Positions 48,149 to 58,152 of a DNA stretch of 64,000 nt are shown one piece after another. Source of the stretch: Campylobacter sp. RM16189. Lineage in GTDB: Bacteria > Campylobacterota > Campylobacteria > Campylobacterales > Campylobacteraceae. Both the position numbers and the translations under genes were made by a program. The stretch covers positions 129,763 through 193,762 of the forward strand of contig NZ_LIWR01000005.1 in NCBI RefSeq assembly GCF_012978815.1, written 5' to 3'. A model generated the notes under the pieces. The model did no database searches, was not told the DNA's origin, and saw only the letters and a list, made by a program, of their open reading frames with translations. The stretch's first letter is position 1, and each line of letters opens with the position of its first letter.

Positions 48149-49014
48149 AATCAGGCTTTGTAAGCATAATCGGCAGAACAAACGCGGGCAAAAGCTCACT
48201 ACTAAACTGCCTGCTCAATGAAAAAATCACAATCGTTTCACACAAACAAAACGCGACAAGGCGCAAGATAAGCGGTATCGTGATGAACGGTGAAGATCAG
48301 ATAATCTTTACCGACACACCAGGACTTCACGAGAGTGATAAAACGCTAAACAAACTAATGATAAACGAAGCTATAAAATCAATGAGCGATTGTGACGTGA
48401 TTGTATTTTTAGCCTCGGTTCATGACTCAACGCAGGAGTATGAGAAATTTTTAAACCTAAAGCCGGCTGTGCCTCATATCTTGGTCTTAACAAAAGTTGA
48501 TGAAGTTGCAAATGATAAAATTTTAGAAAAAATATCTACGTACTCTAAATTTCAAGATAAATTCGTAGCTTTGCTGCCTTTCAGTATAAAAAAACAGACT
48601 TATAAAAAGCCTCTGCTTGATGAAATTTGCAAGCTTTTGCCCGAGCATGATTACTTTTACGATCCGGAGTTTTTAACACCCACCAACGAAAAGGAAATTT
48701 ATAAAGAATTTATACTTGAAGCGATATATGATAATTTAAGTGATGAGCTGCCATACTCTACCGATGTGGTCATAGATAAAGTGAAAGAAAAAAGTGAAAT
48801 TATAGAAATTTTTGCCTCAATAATAACCGATAAAGAGATACATAAATCAATGATTATTGGAAAAAATGGCGAAACAATCAAAAGAATTGGTATAAATTCA
48901 CGAAAAATGATATCAAAATTAACAGATAAAAAAATATTTTTAAAACTTATAGTAATTGTTAAAAAAGACTGGCACAAGGATGGAAAAATCATAAACAAAA
49001 TAAATAACTATTGA
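48145..49014 (+). CDS. era: GTPase Era
   Basis: A 289-residue GTPase that binds 16S rRNA during 30S assembly. The G domain has G1 [16 protein letters not shown]3 DTPGLHES and G4 TKVDEV. The C-terminal KH domain contains [21 protein letters not shown]. Its start overlaps hslU. The last part is more AT-rich in codon use than the start. Confidence 0.96.
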   Translation: MKSGFVSIIGRTNAGKSSLLNCLLNEKITIVSHKQNATRRKISGIVMNGEDQIIFTDTPGLHESDKTLNKLMINEAIKSMSDCDVIVFLASVHDSTQEYEKFLNLKPAVPHILVLTKVDEVANDKILEKISTYSKFQDKFVALLPFSIKKQTYKKPLLDEICKLLPEHDYFYDPEFLTPTNEKEIYKEFILEAIYDNLSDELPYSTDVVIDKVKEKSEIIEIFASIITDKEIHKSMIIGKNGETIKRIGINSRKMISKLTDKKIFLKLIVIVKKDWHKDGKIINKINNY

Positions 49015-49075
49015 TTTTTAATTTGTTTTTTATTAAAATGGTAAACGTTATTTTATATTTTAAAGCGATTGCAAT

Positions 49076-50587
49076 ATGCCAAACAAAAACAAAAATAAGA
49101 AAAGTGGGAGTGGTATAGTATCTATAGATGCATATACCCAAAATTCATATATATTTTTAAACAACGAATTCTCAGAATGTAATATAGAAAAAGTAAATAA
49201 AAATAGTTTTTTTATATCTTACTTAAAATATAAAGACTTAATGATAGGCTCGGTAGAGATACCTGGCGGAAGTGAAGATGCAGATATTCCGGATCTCATC
49301 ACCATTAAAGCTTATGAGGAATTTGATTTAGATACGTCTAAAGAGTATAAAATAACATACAATGAACTTGAACACGCGGGTTCTGAAAATAGAATTTTTA
49401 ACCTTTTTGTAATAGAAAATGCAATAATAAATCAAATATTTTCTCCTGTAGCGAGAAAAGTATCCTATATAGACTATATCGTAGCTGCACCGCTTATGTT
49501 TGCAGCCTCTTACAAAAAAAATCTTTTATCATCCCAAAGCATAGATGCATTTGTAGTTATGCAAAACGATGACGCTTTTATATCTGTATATAAAAACGGG
49601 GATTATTTACAATCCAGACCATTAAGATACTCAATAAAAACAATTAATGATAAATTTTCTGCATTGCGTGAAAATAGAGTTGATGAGCTAGAATTTGAGA
49701 AAATTTTAAAAGACACCGAAGATGATATAGATAAAGAATTTTTATTTCAAATTTTTGATGAAATTTCATACTATATCAATGATGTTTTAAATAGCATAAG
49801 CAGAATTTATGGCATAAAAATTCAAAATTTATTTATATTAAGCGATATCGATATAGCTAAATTTTACAATTCTTTAGAAAGTAAAATAAGCATACCTGTA
49901 AATACTTTTGATCTAAAAATATCCATAAACACAAAAGAGGTTCAAGTAGGTGGATTTCATGCGCTTATGTCTGTCTTTGCACAAGACTATAAAGATATAA
50001 ATGATGATAATTTTAATTTTTCTCTATTTTTGAGACCACCACCGCTATTTAAAAGAAATAGTGGAAAGCTAATGCTGTATATAGCATCAGGTTTTTTATT
50101 GGCTTTTTTATACCCATCATATCAGTATATATACGGTTTTATAACAGAACAAAACACAAATATGCTGACAGATGAATACAATATAGCTCATGCGGAAAGA
50201 GTAAGAATAGAGTCTACTCTGACAAGACTAGCCAATGAATATCAAAATACAAAAAAAGTTTTTGATGAAGAGAATGAAAAGATAGATTTTAGAAAGGGTT
50301 TACTAACCGAAATTTATGATAAAAAAGCAAACTATCCTATGAAAAGCATAGTTCTTTATGAGCTTACAAAACTTATTAGCGAAAAAGATATAAAAGTTGG
50401 AAAAGTTGTTAATACGGATAAAAATATGACTATTATGTTACTTAGTCAAAATGAAAAACAACTTACCGAATTTATAGAAAATGTAAGCAAACAGGTAAAA
50501 TACTCTATAACAACGCAAGAGATTATTTTTGACCCAAATAAGCAAAATCCGATGTACGAAAGCAATGTCACAGTAAAGATCAAATAA
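49076..50587 (+). CDS. MshI-like (PilM/PilN-type) inner-membrane assembly protein
   Basis: A 503-residue protein. The N-terminal 320 residues look like a cytoplasmic actin-like PilM/GspL domain (for example IDYIVAAPLMFAA, IDAFVVMQNDDAFISVYKNG). One transmembrane segment (KLMLYIASGFLLAFLYPSY) lies near residue 340, followed by a PilN-like coiled-coil and periplasmic domain. This matches MshI of the MSHA pilus system. It is the first gene of an eight-gene run. Codons are very AT-rich. There is only a weak ribosome site before the ATG. Confidence 0.7.
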   Translation: MPNKNKNKKSGSGIVSIDAYTQNSYIFLNNEFSECNIEKVNKNSFFISYLKYKDLMIGSVEIPGGSEDADIPDLITIKAYEEFDLDTSKEYKITYNELEHAGSENRIFNLFVIENAIINQIFSPVARKVSYIDYIVAAPLMFAASYKKNLLSSQSIDAFVVMQNDDAFISVYKNGDYLQSRPLRYSIKTINDKFSALRENRVDELEFEKILKDTEDDIDKEFLFQIFDEISYYINDVLNSISRIYGIKIQNLFILSDIDIAKFYNSLESKISIPVNTFDLKISINTKEVQVGGFHALMSVFAQDYKDINDDNFNFSLFLRPPPLFKRNSGKLMLYIASGFLLAFLYPSYQYIYGFITEQNTNMLTDEYNIAHAERVRIESTLTRLANEYQNTKKVFDEENEKIDFRKGLLTEIYDKKANYPMKSIVLYELTKLISEKDIKVGKVVNTDKNMTIMLLSQNEKQLTEFIENVSKQVKYSITTQEIIFDPNKQNPMYESNVTVKIK

Positions 50588-51234
50588 TGAAAAAAGATAG
50601 TATTTTAGTAAAAATAGACACTTATTTTGATAGCAAAAAGGATAGCGAAGTATCTATGATGCTTCTTGGAACTCTTGTTATAATAGCATTTTTAACATAT
50701 CTACTTACTTGGGATCCCGCCCAGCAGTATTATGAAACAACATTAAATCAAAATGAAGAAATATCTAGAAAATTAGACGATACAAACAACTACTTAGCCT
50801 CTGTTACCGTAAACGGAGATGTAAATTTTAAAATAAAAGAGCAACAAAATAAGCTAAATTCTTTAAGCAAAGAACTTGATACAGCTAAATTTACAAATCA
50901 ATATTTTGATAATAAACTACAAGAATTATCATATCTTCTTTTCAATGAACAAAACTGGGCTAAATTTTTAGACAGTTTAGCATTTTTAGCCAATAAAAAT
51001 AGTGTTAAAATAACAAAAATTTCAAACGAGTTTAAAAACCCTACTCCAAAAAAAATCGAACAAGTATTAGATATAAAAATAGACCTTGAAGGAAGCTTTA
51101 AAGATATTGTAGGCTATATAAATTCTATTGAGGAATCCGATTTAGTTGTAGATGTAAATTATATGGATATTAATTCTACTAAAAAAGAACTAATAGGAAC
51201 TGTTGGTATCTATGTATGGGGGATGAAATATTAA
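50587..51234 (+). CDS. MshJ-like (PilO/GspM-type) inner-membrane protein
   Basis: A 215-residue protein with one N-terminal transmembrane segment (MMLLGTLVIIAFLTYLLTW), a coiled coil and a ferredoxin-like periplasmic domain (SVKITKISNEF, IDLEGSFKDIVGYINSIEES). This is the PilO/MshJ layout and aligns PilN with the secretin complex. It starts in a TAATG overlap with the MshI-like gene. Confidence 0.68.
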   Translation: MKKDSILVKIDTYFDSKKDSEVSMMLLGTLVIIAFLTYLLTWDPAQQYYETTLNQNEEISRKLDDTNNYLASVTVNGDVNFKIKEQQNKLNSLSKELDTAKFTNQYFDNKLQELSYLLFNEQNWAKFLDSLAFLANKNSVKITKISNEFKNPTPKKIEQVLDIKIDLEGSFKDIVGYINSIEESDLVVDVNYMDINSTKKELIGTVGIYVWGMKY

Positions 51235-51722
51235 TGAAATTTTATAAAATAATACTACTCGCTTCTATATCTTGTTTGACAACTCTTGCAAACAACTCAA
51301 CTCAAGAGCGGCAAAATATAGTACAAACACAAGAAAAAATTCAAAATGTTATTGCTCAAGAAAATGAGCTTAAAAACTCTGATATTAAAGAGTATGACAA
51401 GATGTTTGAATCTATAAATACACCCAGAAAAGGTCTAAATGAAACTAATATAAACAAGCTACAAGATCCTTTTTTAATACAAAAATACTCAAAAAAAACC
51501 ATATCGGATGATAATGCAAGCTCTAGTGAGGTTCTTGGTCTGCATGCTATATTTAATGATAGAGCAAAAATTAATAATAAATGGTATAAGGTCGGCGAAA
51601 AAGTAGGAGATTATACACTTAAAAAAATAAAGGCATCAAGTGTGATGCTAGTAAATAAAGATCAAAATTTAGAACTAAATATTACAAAAGGAAGAAATAA
51701 TGTTGGTATTAAGATTAAATAA
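51234..51722 (+). CDS. MshK-like (PilP-type) periplasmic protein
   Basis: About 162 residues from the ATG at 51234, which overlaps the preceding stop (TAATG). It has a signal peptide (FYKIILLASISCLTTLA). The C-terminal half resembles the small beta domain of PilP/GspC/MshK (GLHAIFNDRAKINNKWYKVGE, VMLVNKDQNLELNI) that contacts the secretin. It may correspond to C. jejuni CtsR, but I cannot confirm that. Confidence 0.65.
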   Translation: MKFYKIILLASISCLTTLANNSTQERQNIVQTQEKIQNVIAQENELKNSDIKEYDKMFESINTPRKGLNETNINKLQDPFLIQKYSKKTISDDNASSSEVLGLHAIFNDRAKINNKWYKVGEKVGDYTLKKIKASSVMLVNKDQNLELNITKGRNNVGIKIK

Positions 51723-53316
51723 ATTTATAGCCATGATAGCTTTAATTCTTTTTTCAACATATCCGGCTTTGGCTAAGGATAGTTGCGATAAAAGAATTTT
51801 TAACTTAAAAATAAGCGAACAGGTATCCATACAAGAAATCTTAACGCAACTTTCTGATATATGCCATTTTAGCGTTATCACAAAAGACCAATTCGCCAAA
51901 AATGCAATAAACGAAGAGATATCGGGAATCAACATAAAAGATATGACTCTTAATGAAATTTTCAATATATTATTACATGAAAAAAATATATACCATACCT
52001 TTGATAAAGGAATATTAAGAATTTCTGCACTGCAAACAAAAACATTTAAAATTGATTATATAACATCTATTAGAGAGGGTGCTGCTATTACTAAAGCATC
52101 TGTAGATTCTGCGCCTATTGAAGTAGGAAATGATCAGGATGACGGCGATGTTTCAGATATTACAAAAGGTGGTGGAAAGCTAGATAACGTAATCAGAAGT
52201 ATTGAAAGATTCGATTTTTGGGAAAAACTTGATTCTGAAATCAAAGCCATATTAAATAACACTACAGAGAGTATTGTAGCTCCGGATCCTATAATAAATG
52301 CTAACGCGGGACTTGTTACAGTTACAGGAACCGCTGCTCAAATAAAAAGAGTATCAGAATATATTGATGATCTTCAAAAAAGATTAAAAAAACAAGTGCT
52401 TATAGATGTATCTATAATATCCGTTGATCTATCTAATAGTTATACAAAGGGAGTTGATTGGAGCAAATTTAATATAGGTTTTAAGACGGGTCTTTTTAAT
52501 AGATTTATACCTATAAGCATGGAAGAAACGATAGAAAAAGACTCCAGCGGCAATCCTATTGTAGTGCCAAAATTTAAATATGGAACAACTCCTGGAAATA
52601 CAATACATTGGTCAAGCAGAAATAGAGATCAGGGAAATTTAAGAGGGGGATTGTCTCAAAATCTAAATCTAATACCCGGATTTACTTTCAATCTGGATGG
52701 GGTAATCAACTTCCTTGAAGTAAATGGAAAGACAAAGATAGTATCAAGTCCAAAGATAGCTACTCTTAATAATCAACAAGCACTTATTTCTGTAGGAGAC
52801 AATATAAACTACAGAGTTCAGGAGGAGAGTACAAACAATAATGCACTTAGCGGAAAGACAACCGTAACCTACAAACAATACTCAGTATTTATAGGAATTT
52901 TATTAAATTTACTCCCAGAGGTTTCTGATGATAATAAAATCATGTTAAGAATCAATCCTTCATTAAGTAGCTTTAAATACAATGAAGATGATACAAGACA
53001 GACGACAACCATACGAGAGATAGCCCCAGATACTATCCAAAAGAAACTTTCAACTGTAGTACATGTAAATAGTGGTGATACAATAGTTCTTGGTGGGCTA
53101 ATAGCTCAGACCAAAGGCAAAGAAAATACTAAAGTACCTTTTTTAGGAGATATTCCAGTTGTTGGACATGCATTCAAAAGTACAAAAGATCAACTTCGAA
53201 CAACAGAACTTGTGTTTATTATAACTCCTAGAATCATAGATATATCATCCCCTACTCCGGTAAAACAAACTCTTAAGGATTTAGGATTTTCAAGGTCAAC
53301 CTATGAGCAGCAATAG
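51700..53316 (+). CDS. ctsD: Secretin (MshL/CtsD-like) of the transformation apparatus
   Basis: A 538-residue outer-membrane secretin. It has a signal peptide, an N-terminal STN-like domain (VSIQEILTQLSDICHF), an N1 domain (GLVTVTGTAAQIKRVSEYIDDLQ), and the C-terminal secretin core with KVPFLGDIPVVGHAFK and ELVFIITPRIID. The motif VHVNSGDTIVLGGLI is typical. The gene order supports the MSHA type, and in C. jejuni the corresponding CtsD is needed for natural transformation. AAAAGGAAG precedes the ATG, which overlaps the preceding gene. Confidence 0.88.
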   Translation: MLVLRLNKFIAMIALILFSTYPALAKDSCDKRIFNLKISEQVSIQEILTQLSDICHFSVITKDQFAKNAINEEISGINIKDMTLNEIFNILLHEKNIYHTFDKGILRISALQTKTFKIDYITSIREGAAITKASVDSAPIEVGNDQDDGDVSDITKGGGKLDNVIRSIERFDFWEKLDSEIKAILNNTTESIVAPDPIINANAGLVTVTGTAAQIKRVSEYIDDLQKRLKKQVLIDVSIISVDLSNSYTKGVDWSKFNIGFKTGLFNRFIPISMEETIEKDSSGNPIVVPKFKYGTTPGNTIHWSSRNRDQGNLRGGLSQNLNLIPGFTFNLDGVINFLEVNGKTKIVSSPKIATLNNQQALISVGDNINYRVQEESTNNNALSGKTTVTYKQYSVFIGILLNLLPEVSDDNKIMLRINPSLSSFKYNEDDTRQTTTIREIAPDTIQKKLSTVVHVNSGDTIVLGGLIAQTKGKENTKVPFLGDIPVVGHAFKSTKDQLRTTELVFIITPRIIDISSPTPVKQTLKDLGFSRSTYEQQ

Positions 53317-54124
53317 ATATACTATAATAAAAAACCTATTTGCCGAAGATAGCAATGAAAACGAATATATACATCTAGATAAATCTGTCGCGGCATACAA
53401 AAAGATTATGAATCTCATAGAAAAACCTGTAAAACTTGTAGTGTTTTATGGAAAACCCGGCGGTGGAAAAACTTTTTTGTTAAAAAAGATAGTAAAAGAC
53501 TTAAAAGATCGTGATGACATAATATTTTTTTCTTATCCTTTTTTTAATGAGTCTGAATTTATGAGCTCTCTTTATGAAGCAATTTTTAAAGAGGAATTAA
53601 AAGATAAAATAGAAACATATGAGCAATTTGTTAAAATTTGCAATACAAAATTTGACCAAAACAACAAAAAAGTGTTTACAGTGTTTTTAGATGAAGCTCA
53701 ACTCTATCCTGAAATTTTAATAGAAAAAATCAGACTCCTTTCAGATAGTGGATTTTTTAGATTTATATTTACTGTTCGCAAAACGGATAATGGAGATATA
53801 TTGACAAAGGACTATTTTCAGGCTAGAATTTGGGAGAGTATAGATATAGGTTCTATTGATATTAATGATATGAGAGTTTATTTGGAAAGTAAATTACAGG
53901 CTAAAAAATTTGATTATCAATTTTTAAAATTTACAGACGAGCAATTTGAATTAATAAGTCGATTAATCAAAGGTAGCCTAACAATGCTTAATAAGTTGAT
54001 GTTTAACTTTTTTGAGCTCTATGAATATTTTGAAGAAAATCAACCAACCGTTATTAGTACTGATACTATGAATACTAAAATTTTAGAGATGTCTGCCATC
54101 AGATCGGAGCTTATAAATGCTTGA
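53303..54124 (+). CDS. ctsP: ExeA/MshM-like AAA ATPase
   Basis: A 273-residue P-loop ATPase: Walker A GKPGGGKTFLLKKI, Walker B VFTVFLDEAQLYP and sensor FIFTVRKTD. It lies between the secretin and the TPR gene, as MshM does in MSHA loci, and fits the CtsP nucleotide-binding protein of Campylobacter. ExeA relatives help assemble secretins through peptidoglycan, but no peptidoglycan-binding domain is visible here. It overlaps both neighbours. Confidence 0.78.
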   Translation: MSSNRYTIIKNLFAEDSNENEYIHLDKSVAAYKKIMNLIEKPVKLVVFYGKPGGGKTFLLKKIVKDLKDRDDIIFFSYPFFNESEFMSSLYEAIFKEELKDKIETYEQFVKICNTKFDQNNKKVFTVFLDEAQLYPEILIEKIRLLSDSGFFRFIFTVRKTDNGDILTKDYFQARIWESIDIGSIDINDMRVYLESKLQAKKFDYQFLKFTDEQFELISRLIKGSLTMLNKLMFNFFELYEYFEENQPTVISTDTMNTKILEMSAIRSELINA

Positions 54125-55004
54125 AGTACAAGAGATATTAGAACTTGAAAGAAAATGGAGAGTTTATGATAAACAAAGAAAAAGTAGCAAAGGCAATAGA
54201 GATAAAAAATATCAAACCTATATGCTTGTAGCACTACTTGCCGCATCTGTAACTACCGCCTCGCTTGTATTTTTTTATTTTGAAGATATGTCTATAAATA
54301 TTGCAAAAAATAGCTCTTCGACATACGAGATAAAAAATACCACAATAAATCAAACAAAGCCATCAGAAGTTATAATAAAAGATACTCTACCTGCCACAGA
54401 CAACAATACATTAAATGTTGGCAGCAAAACAGATAATGAGTCTACCGTAGAGACCAATGATATTAATGACATACAACAATCCTTGGCAAAAAATGATCTT
54501 GATCAAACAACTCAGGAGTTAAAAGCTACTGATCAAGACACAATAGAAATGGCATCAGGCGAAATGACTGGAATAAGAAAACAGGTTATACTTAGCGCAC
54601 CTACAGAAGAGACCATAAATTTAAATGCAGAAAACGTTAGTCTTAAGAATGATAACTCTATAGATAGCCAAAAGGTATTTAAATTTGAGATACAATCATC
54701 GAATTTAGATATATCTGTAGATGAGTTAAAAACAAAATTTGATAAGTCAAACAGCTCTGATTTAGCTGTGCTTATAGCTAAAAAATACTATGATATAGAG
54801 GATTATAAAAATAGTGAAAAATGGGCTCTAATAGCAAATGAGCTAAATAGCGAAAATGAAGAGAGTTGGGTAATTTTTGCGAAGTCCAAGTATAATTTAG
54901 GGCAAAAATATGATGCAGTTAAGGTACTTAGAATTTACAACGACAAAGCAAACTCAAAAGAGATTGAAGATTTAATAAAACATATTGAAAGTAACGCTAT
55001 ATAA
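54117..55004 (+). CDS. MshN-like membrane protein with C-terminal TPR region
   Basis: A 295-residue protein with a short cytoplasmic N-terminus, one transmembrane segment (LVALLAASVTTASLVFFYF), a Ser/Thr/Asn-rich low-complexity stretch (about 65-185), and C-terminal TPR helices (LIAKKYYDIEDYKNSEKWALIANEL). The position and layout match MshN. It may be the C. jejuni CtsX protein; this is from gene order only. The 138 bases to the next gene hold an AT-rich hairpin (55022-55056). Confidence 0.65.
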   Translation: MLEVQEILELERKWRVYDKQRKSSKGNRDKKYQTYMLVALLAASVTTASLVFFYFEDMSINIAKNSSSTYEIKNTTINQTKPSEVIIKDTLPATDNNTLNVGSKTDNESTVETNDINDIQQSLAKNDLDQTTQELKATDQDTIEMASGEMTGIRKQVILSAPTEETINLNAENVSLKNDNSIDSQKVFKFEIQSSNLDISVDELKTKFDKSNSSDLAVLIAKKYYDIEDYKNSEKWALIANELNSENEESWVIFAKSKYNLGQKYDAVKVLRIYNDKANSKEIEDLIKHIESNAI

Positions 55005-55021
55005 AATTTGTATTTTACCGT

Positions 55022-55056
55022 TAATCAAGTTTAATAATTTTTTATAAATTTGATTA
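55022..55056. repeat. AT-rich hairpin between the MshN-like gene and ctsE
   Basis: TAATCAAGTTTA (55022-55033) and TAAATTTGATTA (55045-55056) form a 12-base stem with one G-T pair and an 11-base loop containing a T-run. It may act as a weak terminator or processing site that lets ctsEF be controlled separately. Confidence 0.4.
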
Positions 55057-55142
55057 TATATTAAGGAGTATTAGCATAGTGTATAAAACTTAATATATTA
55101 AATTAGAATTCATTTTTATAGCAAGTCAAAAAGGAGAATAAA

Positions 55143-56894
55143 GTGGCAGATATGATTTATGATTTATTTTTATCTACTGCCTTGAAAAACAATATAATAT
55201 CTGAGCAGCAAAAACAGGATATAGAGAAACTATTAAGCGAAAAAGTAAATTTTGAACAAGCTATAAAAGATATATCTGCAGATATATCAGAACAAAAGAT
55301 TATGAATATATTGGCAGAGTTATATAGAACTCAAAGAATAAAATTATCCAATATAGTTGAGAAATTTATTATAGACTTGCCTGAGTTTTTGAAATTTACT
55401 GCAAAAAAATTTGATCTTGACTATATCGATCTTGACACTATAGACATAGATTATAGACTATCAGAAAAAGTATCACTGCTTCAACTTAAAAAGCATGAAG
55501 CACTTCCGGTAAAAGAGGATGAAATAAGAGTTTATGTAGCTTTTAAGAACCCTTTTGATATCGAGGCTCAAGACAAACTACAAAATATATTCAGTAGAAA
55601 GCTTCTAAAAGTAGTGGTATCAGATCCGTCCCAAATAGATAAACATCTAAGTAAAATCGAGCTTAGCGAAAGTGTTAAAGGGATAATTGCAGATATTAGG
55701 AAAGAACTTTCAAGTACTGTGACTGCAGGAAATGAGGAGAGTTCTGGTATATTAAAACTTATTGAAATTATTTTAAAAACATCGATTTTAGGTAGGGCTA
55801 GTGACATACATATAGAGCCTACCGAAAATAACTGTATAGTTAGAAGCAGAATTGATGGCATGCTTACGGAGACATTTATTTTTGATAAAGACATATTCCC
55901 GCCAATGGTCTCTCGTATGAAGTTACTTTCAAATATGGATATTGCCGAGAGAAGAAAGCCTCAAGATGGTCGTTTTTCTGCTCAAGTAGCAGGCAAAGAG
56001 TATGATTTTCGTATCTCTACCTTGCCTATTTTAAATGGTGAGAGTATAGTTTTACGTATTCTTGATAAATCGAAGGTTCTTATTAGTCTTGAAAATTTAG
56101 GAATGCATCCTGAAAGTTTTGCTAAATTTAATAAGGCAATGAAGGCTCCATATGGTATTATATTGGTTACCGGACCTACTGGCTCAGGCAAAACCACAAC
56201 TTTATATGCTGCATTAAACGATATAAAAAGCATTGAAACAAAAATCATTACAGTCGAGGATCCTGTAGAGTATCAACTAAATATGATACAGCAGGTTCAC
56301 GTAAATGAAAAGGTTGGTCTGACGTTTGCTTCGGCTCTTAGATCTATATTAAGACAAGACCCGGATGTTATAATGATAGGAGAGATTAGAGATCAAGAGA
56401 CGCTTCGTATAGCTATACAAGCGGCACTTACGGGTCACTTGGTTTTTTCTACTCTACACACAAACGATGCAATCAGTGCTGTAACTAGAATTGTGGATAT
56501 GGGTATTGAATCTTATTTAATTAGTGGATCATTAGTGGCTATAGAGGCTCAAAGACTTGTTAGAAAACTATGCCCTTACTGTAAACAAAAAACCGCTCTT
56601 CCTTTAAAGATGCAAGAGCAGTTTGAAAGCTATCTACCGCAAGATTATCAATTTTATAAGCATGTAGGTTGTGAAAAATGCTCACAAACAGGATATATGG
56701 GACGTGAAATGATAAGTGAAATTCTACCTATTAGCGATACTATAGCTAGCATGATAGCAAACGGAACCACAAAAGAAGAGATAAAAAAAGTAGCTTACGA
56801 AGAGGGCTTTATAGACATGTTTAAAGATGGGGTTATAAGGGCTGCAAAAGGCATAACTACAATAGATGAAATTTTAAGGGTTGCTAAAGTATGA
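55143..56894 (+). CDS. ctsE: GspE/MshE-type assembly ATPase
   Basis: A 583-residue secretion/assembly ATPase. It has an N-terminal GspE_N-type domain (about 1-150), the core with SDIHIEPTENN, Walker A GPTGSGKTTTLYAAL, Asp box ITVEDPVEYQL, Walker B DPDVIMIGEIRDQETLRIA and His box LVFSTLHTNDA. A tetracysteine zinc site CPYCKQ and CEKCSQTGYMGRE follows. In C. jejuni CtsE powers DNA uptake. The GTG start has AAGGAG upstream. It overlaps ctsF. Confidence 0.93.
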   Translation: MADMIYDLFLSTALKNNIISEQQKQDIEKLLSEKVNFEQAIKDISADISEQKIMNILAELYRTQRIKLSNIVEKFIIDLPEFLKFTAKKFDLDYIDLDTIDIDYRLSEKVSLLQLKKHEALPVKEDEIRVYVAFKNPFDIEAQDKLQNIFSRKLLKVVVSDPSQIDKHLSKIELSESVKGIIADIRKELSSTVTAGNEESSGILKLIEIILKTSILGRASDIHIEPTENNCIVRSRIDGMLTETFIFDKDIFPPMVSRMKLLSNMDIAERRKPQDGRFSAQVAGKEYDFRISTLPILNGESIVLRILDKSKVLISLENLGMHPESFAKFNKAMKAPYGIILVTGPTGSGKTTTLYAALNDIKSIETKIITVEDPVEYQLNMIQQVHVNEKVGLTFASALRSILRQDPDVIMIGEIRDQETLRIAIQAALTGHLVFSTLHTNDAISAVTRIVDMGIESYLISGSLVAIEAQRLVRKLCPYCKQKTALPLKMQEQFESYLPQDYQFYKHVGCEKCSQTGYMGREMISEILPISDTIASMIANGTTKEEIKKVAYEEGFIDMFKDGVIRAAKGITTIDEILRVAKV

Positions 56895-58135
56895 AATATT
56901 TTGAAGTCGAATATATGTCAAAGGGCCGTCGTCAAAAGATGGTACTTAAAGCAAACAACCAAAATGAAGCAAAAAATGCTGCCAAGCTTAAAAACGCAGG
57001 CGCTATAGTAAAAATTGGCGAGACAAAAACAATACCTCTTGAAGAGCAATTTCAAGATATTATTTCTAAGATTCAAAATTTCTTCCAAGGCACTAAGGTC
57101 AAAGTACCAAATTTAGTAGCGGCCATAAGACAGCTAAGTGTTATGACAAATGCCGGAATTTCGATTCATGATAGTATTAAAGAAGTAGCAAATGCCACAG
57201 ATGATAAAAAACTAAAATTTATATTCTCTACTCTTAATGATGATCTAAATCAGGGACAAAGCTTAACTGATTCTATCTCAAAATTCAGATCAGAGCTTGG
57301 AGATGTTGTTGTGGCCATGGTAAAACTTGGAGAAAATACTGGAAATATGGCGGAATCGCTTGCTAAGTTAGCTGAAATTTTACAAGAAGTTTGGGATAAT
57401 CAACAAAAATTTAAAAAAGCAATCAGATATCCTATTATTGTAGTATGCGCTATAGCGATAGCTTTTTTAATATTGATGATATATGTTGTTCCTAAATTTA
57501 AAGAGATCTTTGAGCAGCTTGGTGCAAATTTACCGCTTCCTACCAGAATACTGCTTGGAATTGAAAGTGCATTAAGCAATTATGGTCTATATATTCTAAT
57601 AGGCTTTATAGCTACTATATATGCGATAAAGTATATGTACAGAAAAAGTGATGATTTTAGATCAGGCTTTGATAAATATATGCTCAAAGTTTACTTGATA
57701 GGAAAAATTATCTTTTTTTCGACTATGAATAGATTCAATCTAATATTTACAGAACTTGTAAGAGCCGGGATTCCTATAGCGGAAGCTCTTGATACGGCAA
57801 CTCTTACAGTTTCAAATCAAGAGATTAACAAAAAAGTCTCTACGGTAAAAATAGGGGTTCAAAGAGGAGTTCCGCTCACGGAAGCTTTTAGAGACACCGA
57901 GCTGTATGAAAATATGCTTATACAGATGATAAGCGCGGGAGAGCAAAGTGGAAATATTGATGGAATGATGGAAAAGGTAACCGATTATTATAAAGTAAAA
58001 TTTAACGATATTGTTGATAACATTTCAGCATACATAGAGCCTATTTTAATTGGTTTTATAGCTGTCATGGTAGTATTTTTAGCACTTGGTATATTTATGC
58101 CTATGTGGGATCTGGCTAGTGCCGTAAAAAATTAA
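56891..58135 (+). CDS. ctsF: GspF/PilC/MshG-type inner-membrane platform protein
   Basis: A 414-residue polytopic protein with two GspF domains. The first has VAAIRQLSVMTNAGISIHDSIKEVA and the second MNRFNLIFTELVRAGIPIAEALDTA; ISAGEQSGNIDGMM is also typical. There are three transmembrane segments, near residues 178-200, 225-250 and 385-405. It forms the inner-membrane platform for the CtsE ATPase. It overlaps ctsE by 4 bases. Confidence 0.93.
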   Translation: MKYFEVEYMSKGRRQKMVLKANNQNEAKNAAKLKNAGAIVKIGETKTIPLEEQFQDIISKIQNFFQGTKVKVPNLVAAIRQLSVMTNAGISIHDSIKEVANATDDKKLKFIFSTLNDDLNQGQSLTDSISKFRSELGDVVVAMVKLGENTGNMAESLAKLAEILQEVWDNQQKFKKAIRYPIIVVCAIAIAFLILMIYVVPKFKEIFEQLGANLPLPTRILLGIESALSNYGLYILIGFIATIYAIKYMYRKSDDFRSGFDKYMLKVYLIGKIIFFSTMNRFNLIFTELVRAGIPIAEALDTATLTVSNQEINKKVSTVKIGVQRGVPLTEAFRDTELYENMLIQMISAGEQSGNIDGMMEKVTDYYKVKFNDIVDNISAYIEPILIGFIAVMVVFLALGIFMPMWDLASAVKN

Positions 58136-58152
58136 ACTAAAAAGAAGGAAAA

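Noticed and set aside
55063..55093. Possible leader peptide after AAGGAG upstream of ctsE
   Set aside because: The GTG that follows gives only four codons and is too far from the AAGGAG. No support for translation.
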